Shown here piece after piece: positions 51,632 to 60,884 of a stretch of DNA of 64,000 bases. Source of the stretch: Brevibacterium sp. S111 (GTDB lineage: Bacteria > Actinomycetota > Actinomycetes > Actinomycetales > Brevibacteriaceae); assembly GCF_004745075.1 (NCBI RefSeq), contig NZ_RHFH01000015.1, positions 1 through 64,000 on the forward strand, written 5' to 3'. Positions within the stretch are counted from its first letter, which is position 1; every line of letters begins with the position of its first letter. The translations under genes and the position numbers were made by a program. A model generated the notes under the pieces. That model was given only the letters and a program-made list of their open reading frames with translations. It was not told where the DNA came from and did no database searches.

Positions 51632-52807
51632 ATGACCCACAAACCCCGTCCGCGTCCGGACACTCCGCACATGATGACCGAGGAGCGCCTCGAAATTCAG
51701 GCGCTCGCCCGCGAGTTCGCTCGCGATGTCGTTCTGCCGATTGCCAATGAGCTCGACCCGGTCGAGGGGCAGTTCCCGGATTCGATGGTCAAGCAGATGG
51801 CGGAGATGGGGTTCTTCGGCATCCTCATCCCCGAGGAATACGGGGGACTGGGGCTTGGTGTGTTCGAGTACTGCCTCGTGGCTGAGGAACTCTCCCGTGC
51901 TTGGATGTCGGTGGCCGGCCTGTTGGCTCGCGGCAACGGCATGGGTGGTGGGTTCTCTCCTGAGCAGGAGGCCCGTCTGCTGCCGAAGGTCGCCAGTGGT
52001 GAGTACCTCGGGGCCTTCGCCCTGTCTGAGGCCGAGGCCGGGTCGGATGTGGCGAATTTGCGGTGCAAGGCCGAACGCAATGCCGATGGTGATTGGGTCA
52101 TCAACGGGACGAAGATGTGGTGCACGTATGCCGATCAGGCCGACTACATCGTCCTCTTCGCCCGCACCTCGGTCGAGGAGAAGCGACATCGGGGGATCTC
52201 GGTGTTCCTCGTCGAGAAGGAACGCGGCACCTTCCCCGAGGGGATCTCCGGGGCGCCGGCGAAGAAGATCGGGTACCACGGGTGGAAGACGTGGGAGCTG
52301 TCGTTCGACAACTTCGTCCTGCCTGCCGATGCTCTGCTCGGTGAGGAAGGACGCGGGTTCTACCAGGCGGTGTCCGGCCTCGAGGTCGGGCGTGCGCACA
52401 CGGCGGCGCGGTCGATCGGTCTGGCGCAGGCGGCGCTCGAGGACTCGGTGAAGTATCTCAAGGAACGCGAACAGTTCGGGCATCCGTTGGCTGATTTCCA
52501 GCATCTGCGGTTCAAGGTCGCGGACATGGCCGCTCAGATCGAGGCGTGCCGGCAACTGATGTACCACGTGTGCACGGAGATCGATTCGGGTCGTCGCTGT
52601 GACAAGGAAGCGGCGATGGTGAAGTACCTGGCCGGAGAGATGAGTGAGAAGGTCACCTCGGAGGCGCTGCAGATCCATGGTGGTGCCGGGTACACGAAGG
52701 ACTTCGCCGTCGAGCGCCACTGGAGGGATGCGCGGTTGACGAAGATCTTCGAAGGGTCGTCGGAGATCCAGATGCGCATCATCTCCGACGAACTCCTCGG
52801 CCGCTGA
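51632..52807 (+). CDS. Acyl-CoA dehydrogenase, second copy
   Basis: This 391-residue homologue of the preceding gene (GAFALSEAEAGSDVANLRC, WVINGTKMWCTYADQADYIVLF) has its catalytic glutamate in KIFEGSSEIQMRIISDELLG. Both copies are complete, so they are two distinct enzymes or two subunits of one heteromer. The start follows GAGGGA. The gap to the first copy is 84 bases. Confidence 0.92.
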   Translation: MTHKPRPRPDTPHMMTEERLEIQALAREFARDVVLPIANELDPVEGQFPDSMVKQMAEMGFFGILIPEEYGGLGLGVFEYCLVAEELSRAWMSVAGLLARGNGMGGGFSPEQEARLLPKVASGEYLGAFALSEAEAGSDVANLRCKAERNADGDWVINGTKMWCTYADQADYIVLFARTSVEEKRHRGISVFLVEKERGTFPEGISGAPAKKIGYHGWKTWELSFDNFVLPADALLGEEGRGFYQAVSGLEVGRAHTAARSIGLAQAALEDSVKYLKEREQFGHPLADFQHLRFKVADMAAQIEACRQLMYHVCTEIDSGRRCDKEAAMVKYLAGEMSEKVTSEALQIHGGAGYTKDFAVERHWRDARLTKIFEGSSEIQMRIISDELLGR

Positions 52808-52915
52808 ATTACTACCCGACGGCCTCCCAGCAACCTGGCGCGAGGTTGCTAGGCGCCCCTCAGGGAGCAATTGGGGTGGGCTGATGGGCGGCACACCACC
52901 ACTACCGTAAGGAAT

Positions 52916-53812
52916 ATGACAGAGATGAGCGACACCCCGAATCTCCAGGACTGGGTCGGTCGGACAACGACCGCCACCGAGGTGGCCGACGGTCAGCGAG
53001 CATCCCGCCTGTCCTCCCTGCTCGGTCACGACAGCGTTGACACGCGCGCTGATGCGACAACTGCGCCAGTGGCGACACCCCTGTTCCCGCTCGGGCATTG
53101 GCTGCACTTCTCCGAGGACGATGTGCCGATGAGCGATCTCGGAGCCGACGGGCATGCGGCCTTGGGTGGGTTCATGCCCCCGGTGCCGTTGCCGAGGCGG
53201 ATGTGGGCCGGCAGTGATCTGACCTTCCACACCCCGATCCACCCGGGCCAGAAGTTGGAGCGGACGACGACGATCGAATCAATTGCAGAGAAGACCGGCG
53301 GCACCGGGCCGCTGTGCTTCGTCACGCTAAAGCACGAGGTCACCGCCGATGGGGTCTTGGCGACGACGGATCGGCACACGATCGTCTACCGGGAAGCCAC
53401 CTCGGCACCCGAGGGTTCAGCAGCACGCCCGCCCCGAGCAGATTCACCCGTCCCGGACGGCTGGGAGTGGTCGGAGTCCGTCCGCTCGAACGAGGTCATG
53501 CTCTTCCGATATTCGGCGCTGACGTTCAACTCTCATCGCATCCACTACGATCACCCCTACGTCACCGAAGTGGAGGGGTATCCGGGATTGGTCACGCATG
53601 GTCCGTTGACGGCGACCCTGTTGTTGGATGCGTTCATCACCAGGCATCCCGGAGAAGCCGTAACCGGGTACCGGTTCACCGCGAAGTCCCCACTGTTCTG
53701 CAACGAGCAGATCCACCTCGTCGGCCGTGAGACCGAAGCTGGCACCCATGAACTCCAGGCCATTGCTCCCGGTGGGAAGACTGCAATCGCTGCGACCGTG
53801 ACCACCGCCTGA
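52916..53812 (+). CDS. Methylfumaryl-CoA hydratase-like (MaoC/FAS1-like dehydratase)
   Basis: This is a 298-residue double-hotdog hydratase. An N-terminal hotdog with PLGHWLHFSEDDVPMSDLGADGH and GFMPPVPLPRRMWAGSDLTFH is followed by a C-terminal one with MLFRYSALTFNSHRIHYDHPYVTEVEGYPGLVTHGPLTATLLL, the hydratase-2 type catalytic Asp/His segment. This pattern matches 3-methylfumaryl-CoA (mesaconyl-C4-CoA) hydratases of the 3-hydroxypropionate bicycle. It should hydrate the Mct product to citramalyl-CoA. The start could also be 52925. Confidence 0.78.
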   Translation: MTEMSDTPNLQDWVGRTTTATEVADGQRASRLSSLLGHDSVDTRADATTAPVATPLFPLGHWLHFSEDDVPMSDLGADGHAALGGFMPPVPLPRRMWAGSDLTFHTPIHPGQKLERTTTIESIAEKTGGTGPLCFVTLKHEVTADGVLATTDRHTIVYREATSAPEGSAARPPRADSPVPDGWEWSESVRSNEVMLFRYSALTFNSHRIHYDHPYVTEVEGYPGLVTHGPLTATLLLDAFITRHPGEAVTGYRFTAKSPLFCNEQIHLVGRETEAGTHELQAIAPGGKTAIAATVTTA

Positions 53813-53886
53813 CACCCTTCGCCGAGGTGGCCGACCCCTGATCGACACACTCTGGCTTCTGTTTTCGATTGATTGGATGAGACACC

Positions 53887-55065
53887 ATGCCTGATACTCG
53901 CCCCGCACCGTTGACCGGACTGAAGATCGTGGAGATCTCTGCGTTCGTTGCCGCTCCTTTGGGCGGGATGACGTTGGCCCAGTTGGGTGCTGATGTCATT
54001 CGCATCGACCCGATCGGTGGCAATATCGATGCCAACCGGTGGCCGATCGCCGAGGATGGCACGAGCATTTATTGGGCGAGTCTGAACAAGGGGAAGCGTT
54101 CGGTCACTCTCGACCTCAAATCCGAGGAAGGCCAGAAGATCGCCACGCAGCTCATCGCGGAAGCGGGAACTCTGATCACGAACCTGCCCGCCCGCGGATG
54201 GCTGAGCTACGAGAATCTTGTCCAGCACCGTGAGGATCTCGTCATGCTGCGCCTGGGTGGGTGGCATGACGGGTCCCCGGCCGTGGACTACACGGTCAAT
54301 GCCGCCAGTGGCTTCCCGGTCATCACCGGTGATGACGAGCGTCCGATCAACAACGCGATCCCCGCCTGGGATGTCGCCGCCGGACTCTACATCGCCAACG
54401 GGATCATGGCCGCAGAGCTCGACCGCCGCGACTCCGGGAAGGGGCAGGAGATCAACCTGGCGTTGTCGGATGTCATGCTCGCCACCGTCGGCAACCTCGG
54501 GTATATCGCCGAGGTGCAGGCGACCGGGAAGACGCGCGGACCGTTGGGCAATGGCCTCTACGGGGCGTATGGGCAGTCGTTTGAGTGCTCGGACGGTCGG
54601 CAAGTCATGGTCGCGGTGATCTCGAACAAACACTGGCGAGGCCTCGGCAAGGCAACCGGGTTGAGCGACAAGCTCGACATGATCGGCCCCCTGCTCGATG
54701 TCGACCTGACCACCGAAGGTGGCCGGTTCCAGGCACGCGAAGCCGTTGATGCGGTGGTGCGCCCCTGGTTCACAATCCACACCTCGGCGGAAGCCGAAGA
54801 AGCACTCAAAGCTGCCGGTGTCCTCGCCGGTGGGTTCCAGACGTTCGAAGAACTTGTCACCAACGACCCCCGTTGTTCGGTCGAGAATCCGCTGCTGACA
54901 GAGATCGACCAGCCCTGTGTCGGGCGGGTCCTCGCCCCGCGCGTGCCGCTGCAGTTCGGGGCCACTCCCGTCGCCGATGCCCGGCCTGCACCACAGCTGG
55001 GCGGCGACACCGAAGAAGTACTCGCCGAAATGCCCAGCCGCGACGCTGCCGCCGAATCCCACTGA
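53887..55065 (+). CDS. 2-methylfumaryl-CoA isomerase-like (Mct) family III CoA-transferase
   Basis: This is a 392-residue CaiB/BaiF-fold protein. IVEISAFVAAPLGGMTLAQLGADVIRIDPIGG, LNKGKRSVTLDLKSEEGQ, ITNLPARGWLSYENL and the catalytic aspartate in AIPAWDVAAGLYIANG agree closely with Mct, which moves CoA within mesaconyl-CoA from C1 to C4. That assignment fits the adjoining hydratase and dehydrogenases. A citramalyl-CoA lyase, needed to finish to acetyl-CoA and pyruvate, is not in the window. Confidence 0.82.
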   Translation: MPDTRPAPLTGLKIVEISAFVAAPLGGMTLAQLGADVIRIDPIGGNIDANRWPIAEDGTSIYWASLNKGKRSVTLDLKSEEGQKIATQLIAEAGTLITNLPARGWLSYENLVQHREDLVMLRLGGWHDGSPAVDYTVNAASGFPVITGDDERPINNAIPAWDVAAGLYIANGIMAAELDRRDSGKGQEINLALSDVMLATVGNLGYIAEVQATGKTRGPLGNGLYGAYGQSFECSDGRQVMVAVISNKHWRGLGKATGLSDKLDMIGPLLDVDLTTEGGRFQAREAVDAVVRPWFTIHTSAEAEEALKAAGVLAGGFQTFEELVTNDPRCSVENPLLTEIDQPCVGRVLAPRVPLQFGATPVADARPAPQLGGDTEEVLAEMPSRDAAAESH

Positions 55066-55069
55066 CCAT

Positions 55070-55087
55070 CGGCGACCCCGTTCGCCG
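55070..55087. terminator. Hairpin after the CoA-transferase gene
   Basis: CGGCGA and TCGCCG flank CCCCGT, four bases after the stop at 55065. The convergent amidohydrolase ends at 55152. Confidence 0.5.
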
Positions 55088-55151
55088 CCACAACCTCTGC
55101 GCACTACAGCCAGACTTGTCGCGATTGGAACAGCTGGCACCCATACAGTTC

Positions 55152-56630
55152 TCACCCCACCTCGGCGCGCAGGCCCCGCCCCGCATAGGAATCGCGCACC
55201 AGCTCGGAGTCCCGGACGAGGAACTCACCGTCGACCAGCAGATGCCTCACCCCCTCCGAGGTGCGGGTGCTGTCGAGATAGGTGGCCCGGTCGCGCAGTT
55301 CGGCGGGATCGATGACGACGATGTCGGCGTCGTCTCCGATTCCGATGCGTCCCTTCCGGCGCAGCGCCGGCACCGAACTCTCCAACACCTGGGCAGGCAG
55401 CAGACTGCAGCGGCGGAAGGCCTCCGACCACGTCCACACCCCGTGATCGATAACCATCATGCGCAGCGACCGAGCGTAGGTGCCCGCTGTGCGCGGATGG
55501 GTCCTGCCTCCCGGAGGCAGCGGCCACGCACGGGTATCGGTGGAACCGTCGGGCCAGGTCACATGCATTGCGTCGGAGGCGACGATGCTGTCGGGGAAGG
55601 CCAGAGAACTCGCCAGAAGCTCCCGATCCCCGGCATCGTCGTCATCGAGGAACTCGACGATGCACGAAGCCCCCGGATCCGCATCGCGGACATGACGCAG
55701 ATGGGCCTCATCGCGGATACGCTCACCGGTGGCGACGAGAACGATGTTGCTCGGGGTCAGATCCCAGGCCGGCAGCCGTTCGGGTGCGAGGAACGCAGCA
55801 CCGATCCCCGTGCTGCCTGCCCCATAGGGATAAGCCTCGACGCTGAGCTTCGCTCCGCCCTCCTGCGCCCGATCGATCGTCGACAGCACCCGATCGATGT
55901 GCCGACGCGAGGTGCTGTTGACATGGCAGTGGTGGGTCTGACCGCCGAATTCCATCGCGGCCCGCGCCGCCTCCTCGGTGCCGTCGAACGGAGTCGTCGG
56001 ATCGGACTCGACGATCTCACGCACATGGGTGAACGTCGGCACCCCGGCCCTGGCCGCGAGTTCATTCACCGCCAGGTACTCCCGCGGATCCGTCCGCGGT
56101 GCGTACCCCTGAAGAATGCCGATACCCAGCGCTCCGGCCTCCAACTCCGTCTCCAGCAACCCGAGCCACTGGGAAAGCTGAACGGGGCTGGAATCTGCCT
56201 GCCAGTGCGGATCGGCGAGCATGGACAGACCGCTGACTAGGTCCGCATCGAAGTGCAGCCCGGACAGCACCGCCGCACGCGCCATGCCCCACGATGCTGA
56301 GAAACCGTAGTGCAGCGGACGTCCTTCCTGCGCCGCCCGCGTGTACGCACGGTCGACCGGGAGCAGTCCCGCTTCGAGCTCGAGCGCGGTGGTCACACCG
56401 TCCATGGCCTGCAGCCTCTGCCCGGCGATGGAATTGACATGCGAGTGCAGATCGATGAAACCGGGCCCGATGATGAGACCGGACGCATCGACGATCTCGG
56501 CGTCATCGTGTGCCAGGGCCGGCCCCACCTCGGCGATCCGACCGTCCCTGATGAGGACATCGCTGATCTCATCGACCCCGCTGGCCGGGTCGACGTACCG
56601 TCCTCCGGTGAAGAGAATCGTCGGTTTCAT
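55152..56630 (-). CDS. N-acyl-D-amino-acid deacylase-like amidohydrolase
   Basis: This is a 492-residue metal amidohydrolase of the D-aminoacylase group. GLIIGPGFIDLHSHVNSI gives the first two metal histidines, LGIGILQGYAPRTDPREYLAVNELAARAGVPTFTHVRE a third, THHCHVNSTS a fourth and VASDAMHVTWPDG the catalytic aspartate region. It releases D-amino acids or peptides from N-acyl forms. The ATG at 56630 overlaps the previous stop (ATGA). It ends a four-gene minus-strand operon for peptide capture and breakdown. Confidence 0.85.
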   Translation of the reverse strand: MKPTILFTGGRYVDPASGVDEISDVLIRDGRIAEVGPALAHDDAEIVDASGLIIGPGFIDLHSHVNSIAGQRLQAMDGVTTALELEAGLLPVDRAYTRAAQEGRPLHYGFSASWGMARAAVLSGLHFDADLVSGLSMLADPHWQADSSPVQLSQWLGLLETELEAGALGIGILQGYAPRTDPREYLAVNELAARAGVPTFTHVREIVESDPTTPFDGTEEAARAAMEFGGQTHHCHVNSTSRRHIDRVLSTIDRAQEGGAKLSVEAYPYGAGSTGIGAAFLAPERLPAWDLTPSNIVLVATGERIRDEAHLRHVRDADPGASCIVEFLDDDDAGDRELLASSLAFPDSIVASDAMHVTWPDGSTDTRAWPLPPGGRTHPRTAGTYARSLRMMVIDHGVWTWSEAFRRCSLLPAQVLESSVPALRRKGRIGIGDDADIVVIDPAELRDRATYLDSTRTSEGVRHLLVDGEFLVRDSELVRDSYAGRGLRAEVG

Positions 56631-58096
56631 GCGTCGTCCCCCGATACGGGAGCGTCGGCCGACTCCGTGTCCGTCGAGTCCGGCCGGGCCTCGGCCCGCG
56701 GTAGGCAGCGGATGCCTACGTACGCGACGTCCCTGCCATCCACCTCGGCGAATGCCATCGGCATCCACGCGCTGCGGGCATCGGGCCGGCCGAGGACGAA
56801 GGCCTCGTTACCGGACGGATGCAGATCCATCGTCTGCACCGGTGCCTCGTCACCTTCGCCCAGGGAGCTACGGATGCGAGCCCTATAGGTGCCGTCGTCG
56901 GTCCGCAGCACCGTGAGTGCAGTGCTCGCATCGGCATAATCGCCGAGGCGGCTCTCGGGTATCGCGACCGCCGGTCGATCCGACCGGGGCCGGGTCGCCG
57001 GAGGGGCGTCGATTCCGGCGAAGGTGCGAGCGAAGGCACCGTAGATCTCAGCGGCCGCATGCGCTGCGACACCCCCGTTGCAGAAGACGACGAAGGCCAG
57101 GCCGGACGCCGGCAGGACCTGGAACCAGGCGTTGTTGCCGATCGTGGTGCCCCCGTGCCACTGCAGCTTCTGGCCCTCCCACTCATCGATCATCCAGCCC
57201 AGCCCCCACTGAGGCGCGGTGGATGCTGCCTGTTCGATGAGGGTGTGCCGCGGTTCGGACATGAGCCGAAGGGAGTCTTCGCTGAGGATCGGCACCCCCG
57301 TGCTCGTCCGTCCCGAACGTAGGACGGCGGCACCGAAGCCGAGCAGATCGTCCGCGCTGCAGGTCACCAGTCCTGCGGGTCCCATGGAGCGAGTAATCTG
57401 GGAGACCGGTGCAGGCATCCAGGTGTCGGTGCCGGGAATCGCGACGTGACCGTGCTGGTGACGGTGGGACATGATGTCCTCGGCCAGGGTGAACATGTGC
57501 TCGTTGCCCAGGCGCTGACAGATCCGGGTGTTCAAGGCCCGATCCCAGGTCACCTCGTCGAGGACCTCGATGATGCGTCCGGCGATGACGAAGCCGGAGT
57601 TGCAGTAGGAGAATCCGGTGCCCGGGCTGAATAGTGACTTCGCCTCGGACAATGTGGCCACGTACTTCTCGACGCAGTCGTCTCCGCGGCCGGTGTCGGT
57701 GAAGAGGTCACCGTCGAGACCCGAAGTGTGGGCGAGCAGATGCTCCACGGTGAGTTCGGCAGGATCGAGCTCAGCGAAGCTCAGGTCGGGAAGGATCTCC
57801 GAGACCGGAGTGTCCAGACTCAGCTTCCCTTCGTCGACGAGCTGCATGATCATCGTCGAGGTGAGGAGTTTGGTGATCGACCCGATCTGGCACAGCGTGG
57901 TCCGGTCAGTGCCGACCTCGGTGCGCAGGTTTGAGATTCCGGTGGCGGCAACGAACCGTTGCTCCGCATCGGAGACGGGATCGACGTGCAGAACGCCGGC
58001 CACGATGCCGGGCACCTCGTGCCGGCGGGCGACATCGGCCAGAAGGCCCTCCCATCGTGTGGGGTCGAAGAGCTGTGGGTCGGTTCGGGCTGTCAT
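56627..58096 (-). CDS. Class C beta-lactamase-fold serine hydrolase
   Basis: This is a 489-residue hydrolase. GSITKLLTSTMIMQ holds the nucleophile (SxxK), FSYCNSGFVIAGRIIE the YxN motif, and KLQWHGGTTIG the HxG. It has no signal peptide, so it acts in the cytoplasm, perhaps as a D-aminopeptidase or esterase rather than a true beta-lactamase. The C-terminal 140 residues form an extra beta domain common to D-aminopeptidase relatives. ATG 58096 follows AAGGAG. Confidence 0.87.
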   Translation of the reverse strand: MTARTDPQLFDPTRWEGLLADVARRHEVPGIVAGVLHVDPVSDAEQRFVAATGISNLRTEVGTDRTTLCQIGSITKLLTSTMIMQLVDEGKLSLDTPVSEILPDLSFAELDPAELTVEHLLAHTSGLDGDLFTDTGRGDDCVEKYVATLSEAKSLFSPGTGFSYCNSGFVIAGRIIEVLDEVTWDRALNTRICQRLGNEHMFTLAEDIMSHRHQHGHVAIPGTDTWMPAPVSQITRSMGPAGLVTCSADDLLGFGAAVLRSGRTSTGVPILSEDSLRLMSEPRHTLIEQAASTAPQWGLGWMIDEWEGQKLQWHGGTTIGNNAWFQVLPASGLAFVVFCNGGVAAHAAAEIYGAFARTFAGIDAPPATRPRSDRPAVAIPESRLGDYADASTALTVLRTDDGTYRARIRSSLGEGDEAPVQTMDLHPSGNEAFVLGRPDARSAWMPMAFAEVDGRDVAYVGIRCLPRAEARPDSTDTESADAPVSGDDA

Positions 58097-58137
58097 GTGC
58101 TGCTCCTTTGCGTCGTTCTCAGTCTGCTGTCGGGGTC

Positions 58138-59739
58138 TCATTCGACAAGGGTGATGCCGTTGACGTTCGTCCATCCTTGACCGAGGGAGTTCTTGACGCC
58201 TTGGCCGAAGGTGATGTCAGGGCGCACGGCGAAGGGAACATAGTCCGCTGACTGGTACATGGCGGCCTCTGCCTTCTCCCAGCTGCCGCAGGCCTCCTTG
58301 CCGGTGACCTGCGACGCCTCCTCGGCGCGGGCATCGAAGTCCGGGTTGCTGATGCCGGCGTAGTTCGAGCCCTTCGGGGGCACGGGCCCGGAGACGAAGG
58401 TGGCGAGCACATTGGGCACCGAGTAGTTCGACGCCAACCAGATGACGTCGAAGTCCTCGGCGGCTCCGGGGGAATTGATCTTCTCGAGGAACGCCCCGGC
58501 GTCCGTACCGTGATGCTTGACGCCGACACCGATCTTCGACCATTGTTCGGCCATGAGCTCAGCTGTCGAGGAGGTCTCGGGCCAGCGCGTGTACCACCCG
58601 AAGTCCAAGGTCAACGGCTGTCCGTCCTTGCTGCGCTTGCCGTCCGAACCCTTCTTCCAACCCGCCGCGTCGAGCCGGGACTCGGCATCGGCGAGGTCGT
58701 TCGACGGCAGGTTCGGCGTGGCCGCATCGTAGGTGCAGATCGTCGGATTGAGCACCGCGAGCCTCTCGGCGCGCTTTCCCTGGCCCGCCGTCTGGACTTG
58801 CATGAGCGCATCGAGATCGAGTGCCTCGGTGAGGGCGATGCGCACATCCTCATCGGCCGTCGGCGCATCCTTGGCCTGGCTGTAGGCGAATCCGCCGGTG
58901 ATGAGGTCGTCCTGATAGAACGGCTCGAGGGTGGAGGCGACACGTTCCTCGTCGGGCCCCTGCACGGCTGCGATGTTGAGCTCCCCGGACAGGAGCTGAT
59001 TGGCGCGGGTGCTCGGATTGTCGACGATGCTGATGTCGACCTCCTTGGGCACGCCGGGCGTCTCCCCGGTCGGTGCGCCCTCCGGTCCCCAACTGTAGTC
59101 GTCTCGACGCTCGAAGGTGTAGTGATCTCCCGGCACCGCCTTTTTGAGCGAGTACATGCCGGTGCCGTTCGTGGCGGACTCGACGCTCGTGGGATCGTCC
59201 AGAGCGCCCTGACAGTAGATTGGCTGGATCCCCATCTGAGGCAGCAGGAACGAATTGGGGGACTTCGTCGTCACGGTCACGGTCCTCGCCGCAGCATCGT
59301 CGTCGATGGTGGCATCGGCCGGGACGACGAGACCTTTGAAGCTCGACGCGTTCTCTGGATCGAGGATCCACCGGTAGTTGTTCGCCACGGTCTCCGCCGT
59401 CAGCTCGGACCCGTCCTCGCACGTGATGCCCTCCCGAATGGTGAAGCTCAGCGAGGTCGGGGTCGCCTCCCATTTCTCCGCCAGCCATCCCTGCGGTTCG
59501 CCGCTGTCATCGAAGTAGACCGGCGACTCATACGCCCACGGGTAGACATAGCTGAGAGTCGCAGAGGTGTTGACGTGCCGGAACAGGTTGCCCGGGTCTT
59601 CGTTGATGGCGACCTTGAGGGTGCCGTCGATGACAGGCTCGCCGTCCCCGCTCGAGGTTCCCGCTCCGCCGCCTCCGCCACAGGCGCTGAGGGTGAGTGC
59701 GGAGAGCCCGGCAACGGCGGCCAGTATTCGTTTCTTCAT
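58138..59739 (-). CDS. Oligopeptide ABC transporter substrate-binding lipoprotein
   Basis: This 533-residue SBP_bac_5 (DppA/OppA-type) binding protein has a short signal with lipobox LSAC, acylated Cys20, then Gly/Ser linker. AEKWEATPTSLSFTIREGITCEDGSELTAETVANNYRWI is the family signature and NPTICTYDAATPNLPSNDLADAESRLDAAGWKKGSDG the usual middle. It should deliver peptides, likely D-residue-containing given its neighbours. No permease or ATPase genes are in the operon, so they must be elsewhere or beyond the window. Confidence 0.92.
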   Translation of the reverse strand: MKKRILAAVAGLSALTLSACGGGGGAGTSSGDGEPVIDGTLKVAINEDPGNLFRHVNTSATLSYVYPWAYESPVYFDDSGEPQGWLAEKWEATPTSLSFTIREGITCEDGSELTAETVANNYRWILDPENASSFKGLVVPADATIDDDAAARTVTVTTKSPNSFLLPQMGIQPIYCQGALDDPTSVESATNGTGMYSLKKAVPGDHYTFERRDDYSWGPEGAPTGETPGVPKEVDISIVDNPSTRANQLLSGELNIAAVQGPDEERVASTLEPFYQDDLITGGFAYSQAKDAPTADEDVRIALTEALDLDALMQVQTAGQGKRAERLAVLNPTICTYDAATPNLPSNDLADAESRLDAAGWKKGSDGKRSKDGQPLTLDFGWYTRWPETSSTAELMAEQWSKIGVGVKHHGTDAGAFLEKINSPGAAEDFDVIWLASNYSVPNVLATFVSGPVPPKGSNYAGISNPDFDARAEEASQVTGKEACGSWEKAEAAMYQSADYVPFAVRPDITFGQGVKNSLGQGWTNVNGITLVE

Positions 59740-59749
59740 GGTGTCCTCT

Positions 59750-60664
59750 TCATCGAGTGAGTGGGCGAACTGAGCGCAGGTCGGCCACCGCCGCAGCTGC
59801 GAGGTCGGTGATGGCATCGTCGAACCGGGGGCCGATCGAGCGGGGTGACGGGGTCCGCAGGAATACGGCGACGGCGTATCTGCCGCCGTCGGGGAACTCG
59901 ACGACTCCGGCCTCGTTGCGGATGTAGGGTAGGGTGCCCGTCTTTCCGCTTACGGTCACCTCGTCGGAGAAGCCTCGGCGCAGGCGGTGCGACCATACCT
60001 GCAGACCGAGGATCCGCCTCGCCTCCGCGCACGCCGAAGCGGGCAGCCCTTCGTCTCTCCACAGAGCCGCGAGCAGCGTCGTCGTCTCGGCCGGAGTCGA
60101 ACGGTTCGTCCGCCCCGGGTCCAGCGTCCTCGTCTTCAGCCAGTGCGCTCCGGCGTCCGCGGAGTCGTAAGCCACCGGCGGGTCCAGGTCTGCCAGGTCA
60201 GCGGCCGCTGTGTCGAAGAGGTGCCGGCAGTCGCCTTCGATCACGGTGGAAGTCAGACCGAGCTCCCGCATCCTCGCGTTCACGCGGGCGCGGCCGAGGA
60301 TGTCCATCACCACATCGGTGGCTCGATTGTCCGAGACGGTCATCATCGACAGGCACAGATCCCGGAAGGACACGGAGACGGCATCGCTGAAGACAGCGAG
60401 TCCGGTCGAGCCCTCCACGGGAAAGTCCTCCGGGCCCAGCACGATTCGGCGCTCGGCGGGGACCTCGCCCGTGCTCATGCGGATGCAGGCTTCGACGAGC
60501 ACCGGCAGTTTGAACACGCTGGCCGTGACCACGGGCTCGTCTTCCCTGACTCCCACCGCGGCGCTGTCCGGTTCGCGGAGCCGTCGGTCGAGGTCACGGG
60601 CATGGACGAAACAGGTGATGCCGAGCTCATCTTCGAGCCGTTCGATCGCTGTGTCGAGGATCAT
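59750..60664 (-). CDS. Class A beta-lactamase-like serine hydrolase
   Basis: This is a 304-residue protein. VVTASVFKLPVLVEA has the SxxK nucleophile, MMTVSDNRATDVVMD the SDN loop, and TVSGKTGTLPYIRNEAG the KTG strand. The omega-loop ExxLN glutamate needed for beta-lactam hydrolysis is not visible after SDN, and there is no signal peptide. It is thus more likely a peptidase or esterase of peptides than a resistance enzyme. It heads the minus-strand operon, divergent from the GNAT-racemase operon. Confidence 0.85.
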   Translation of the reverse strand: MILDTAIERLEDELGITCFVHARDLDRRLREPDSAAVGVREDEPVVTASVFKLPVLVEACIRMSTGEVPAERRIVLGPEDFPVEGSTGLAVFSDAVSVSFRDLCLSMMTVSDNRATDVVMDILGRARVNARMRELGLTSTVIEGDCRHLFDTAAADLADLDPPVAYDSADAGAHWLKTRTLDPGRTNRSTPAETTTLLAALWRDEGLPASACAEARRILGLQVWSHRLRRGFSDEVTVSGKTGTLPYIRNEAGVVEFPDGGRYAVAVFLRTPSPRSIGPRFDDAITDLAAAAVADLRSVRPLTR

Positions 60665-60773
60665 ACCCTCATCTTCCTCAACCGCACCGGGGCTCGGCTT
60701 CGGAGTTCAGGACAAAGTTGCGGGACCCGCTTCGTCCGAGTCGACAGCGGGACAGGTCGTCGGCGGAGTGGGT

Positions 60774-60789
60774 TTGTCGGTCCCGACAA
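60774..60789. promoter_or_regulatory. Dyad in the divergent promoter of the peptide operons
   Basis: TTGTCGG and CCGACAA are perfect 7-bp arms around TC, resembling GntR-type sites (TTGTC and GACAA halves). It lies between the serine hydrolase and GNAT starts. GGGACAAGCTTGGGACAA further on at 60841-60858 shows a repeated GGGACAA. No regulator is coded next to it. Confidence 0.45.
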
Positions 60790-60884
60790 CATCGCGGGTG
60801 AACCCTGCGCCGATCCTCCGATGTGCCCGCCCGTGTGCACGGGACAAGCTTGGGACAAAGGTTCCACCGGTGAAAGGACACAAT

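Noticed and set aside
50372..53242. Open frame of 956 codons on the minus strand across both acyl-CoA dehydrogenase genes
   Set aside because: High-GC antisense frames are often open opposite real genes. The protein is Arg/His/Leu-rich without recognisable motifs, and the plus-strand genes are certain.
54873..56240. Open frame of 455 codons across the CoA-transferase end and antisense to the amidohydrolase
   Set aside because: It crosses a convergent gene boundary and a hairpin, and lacks any domain.
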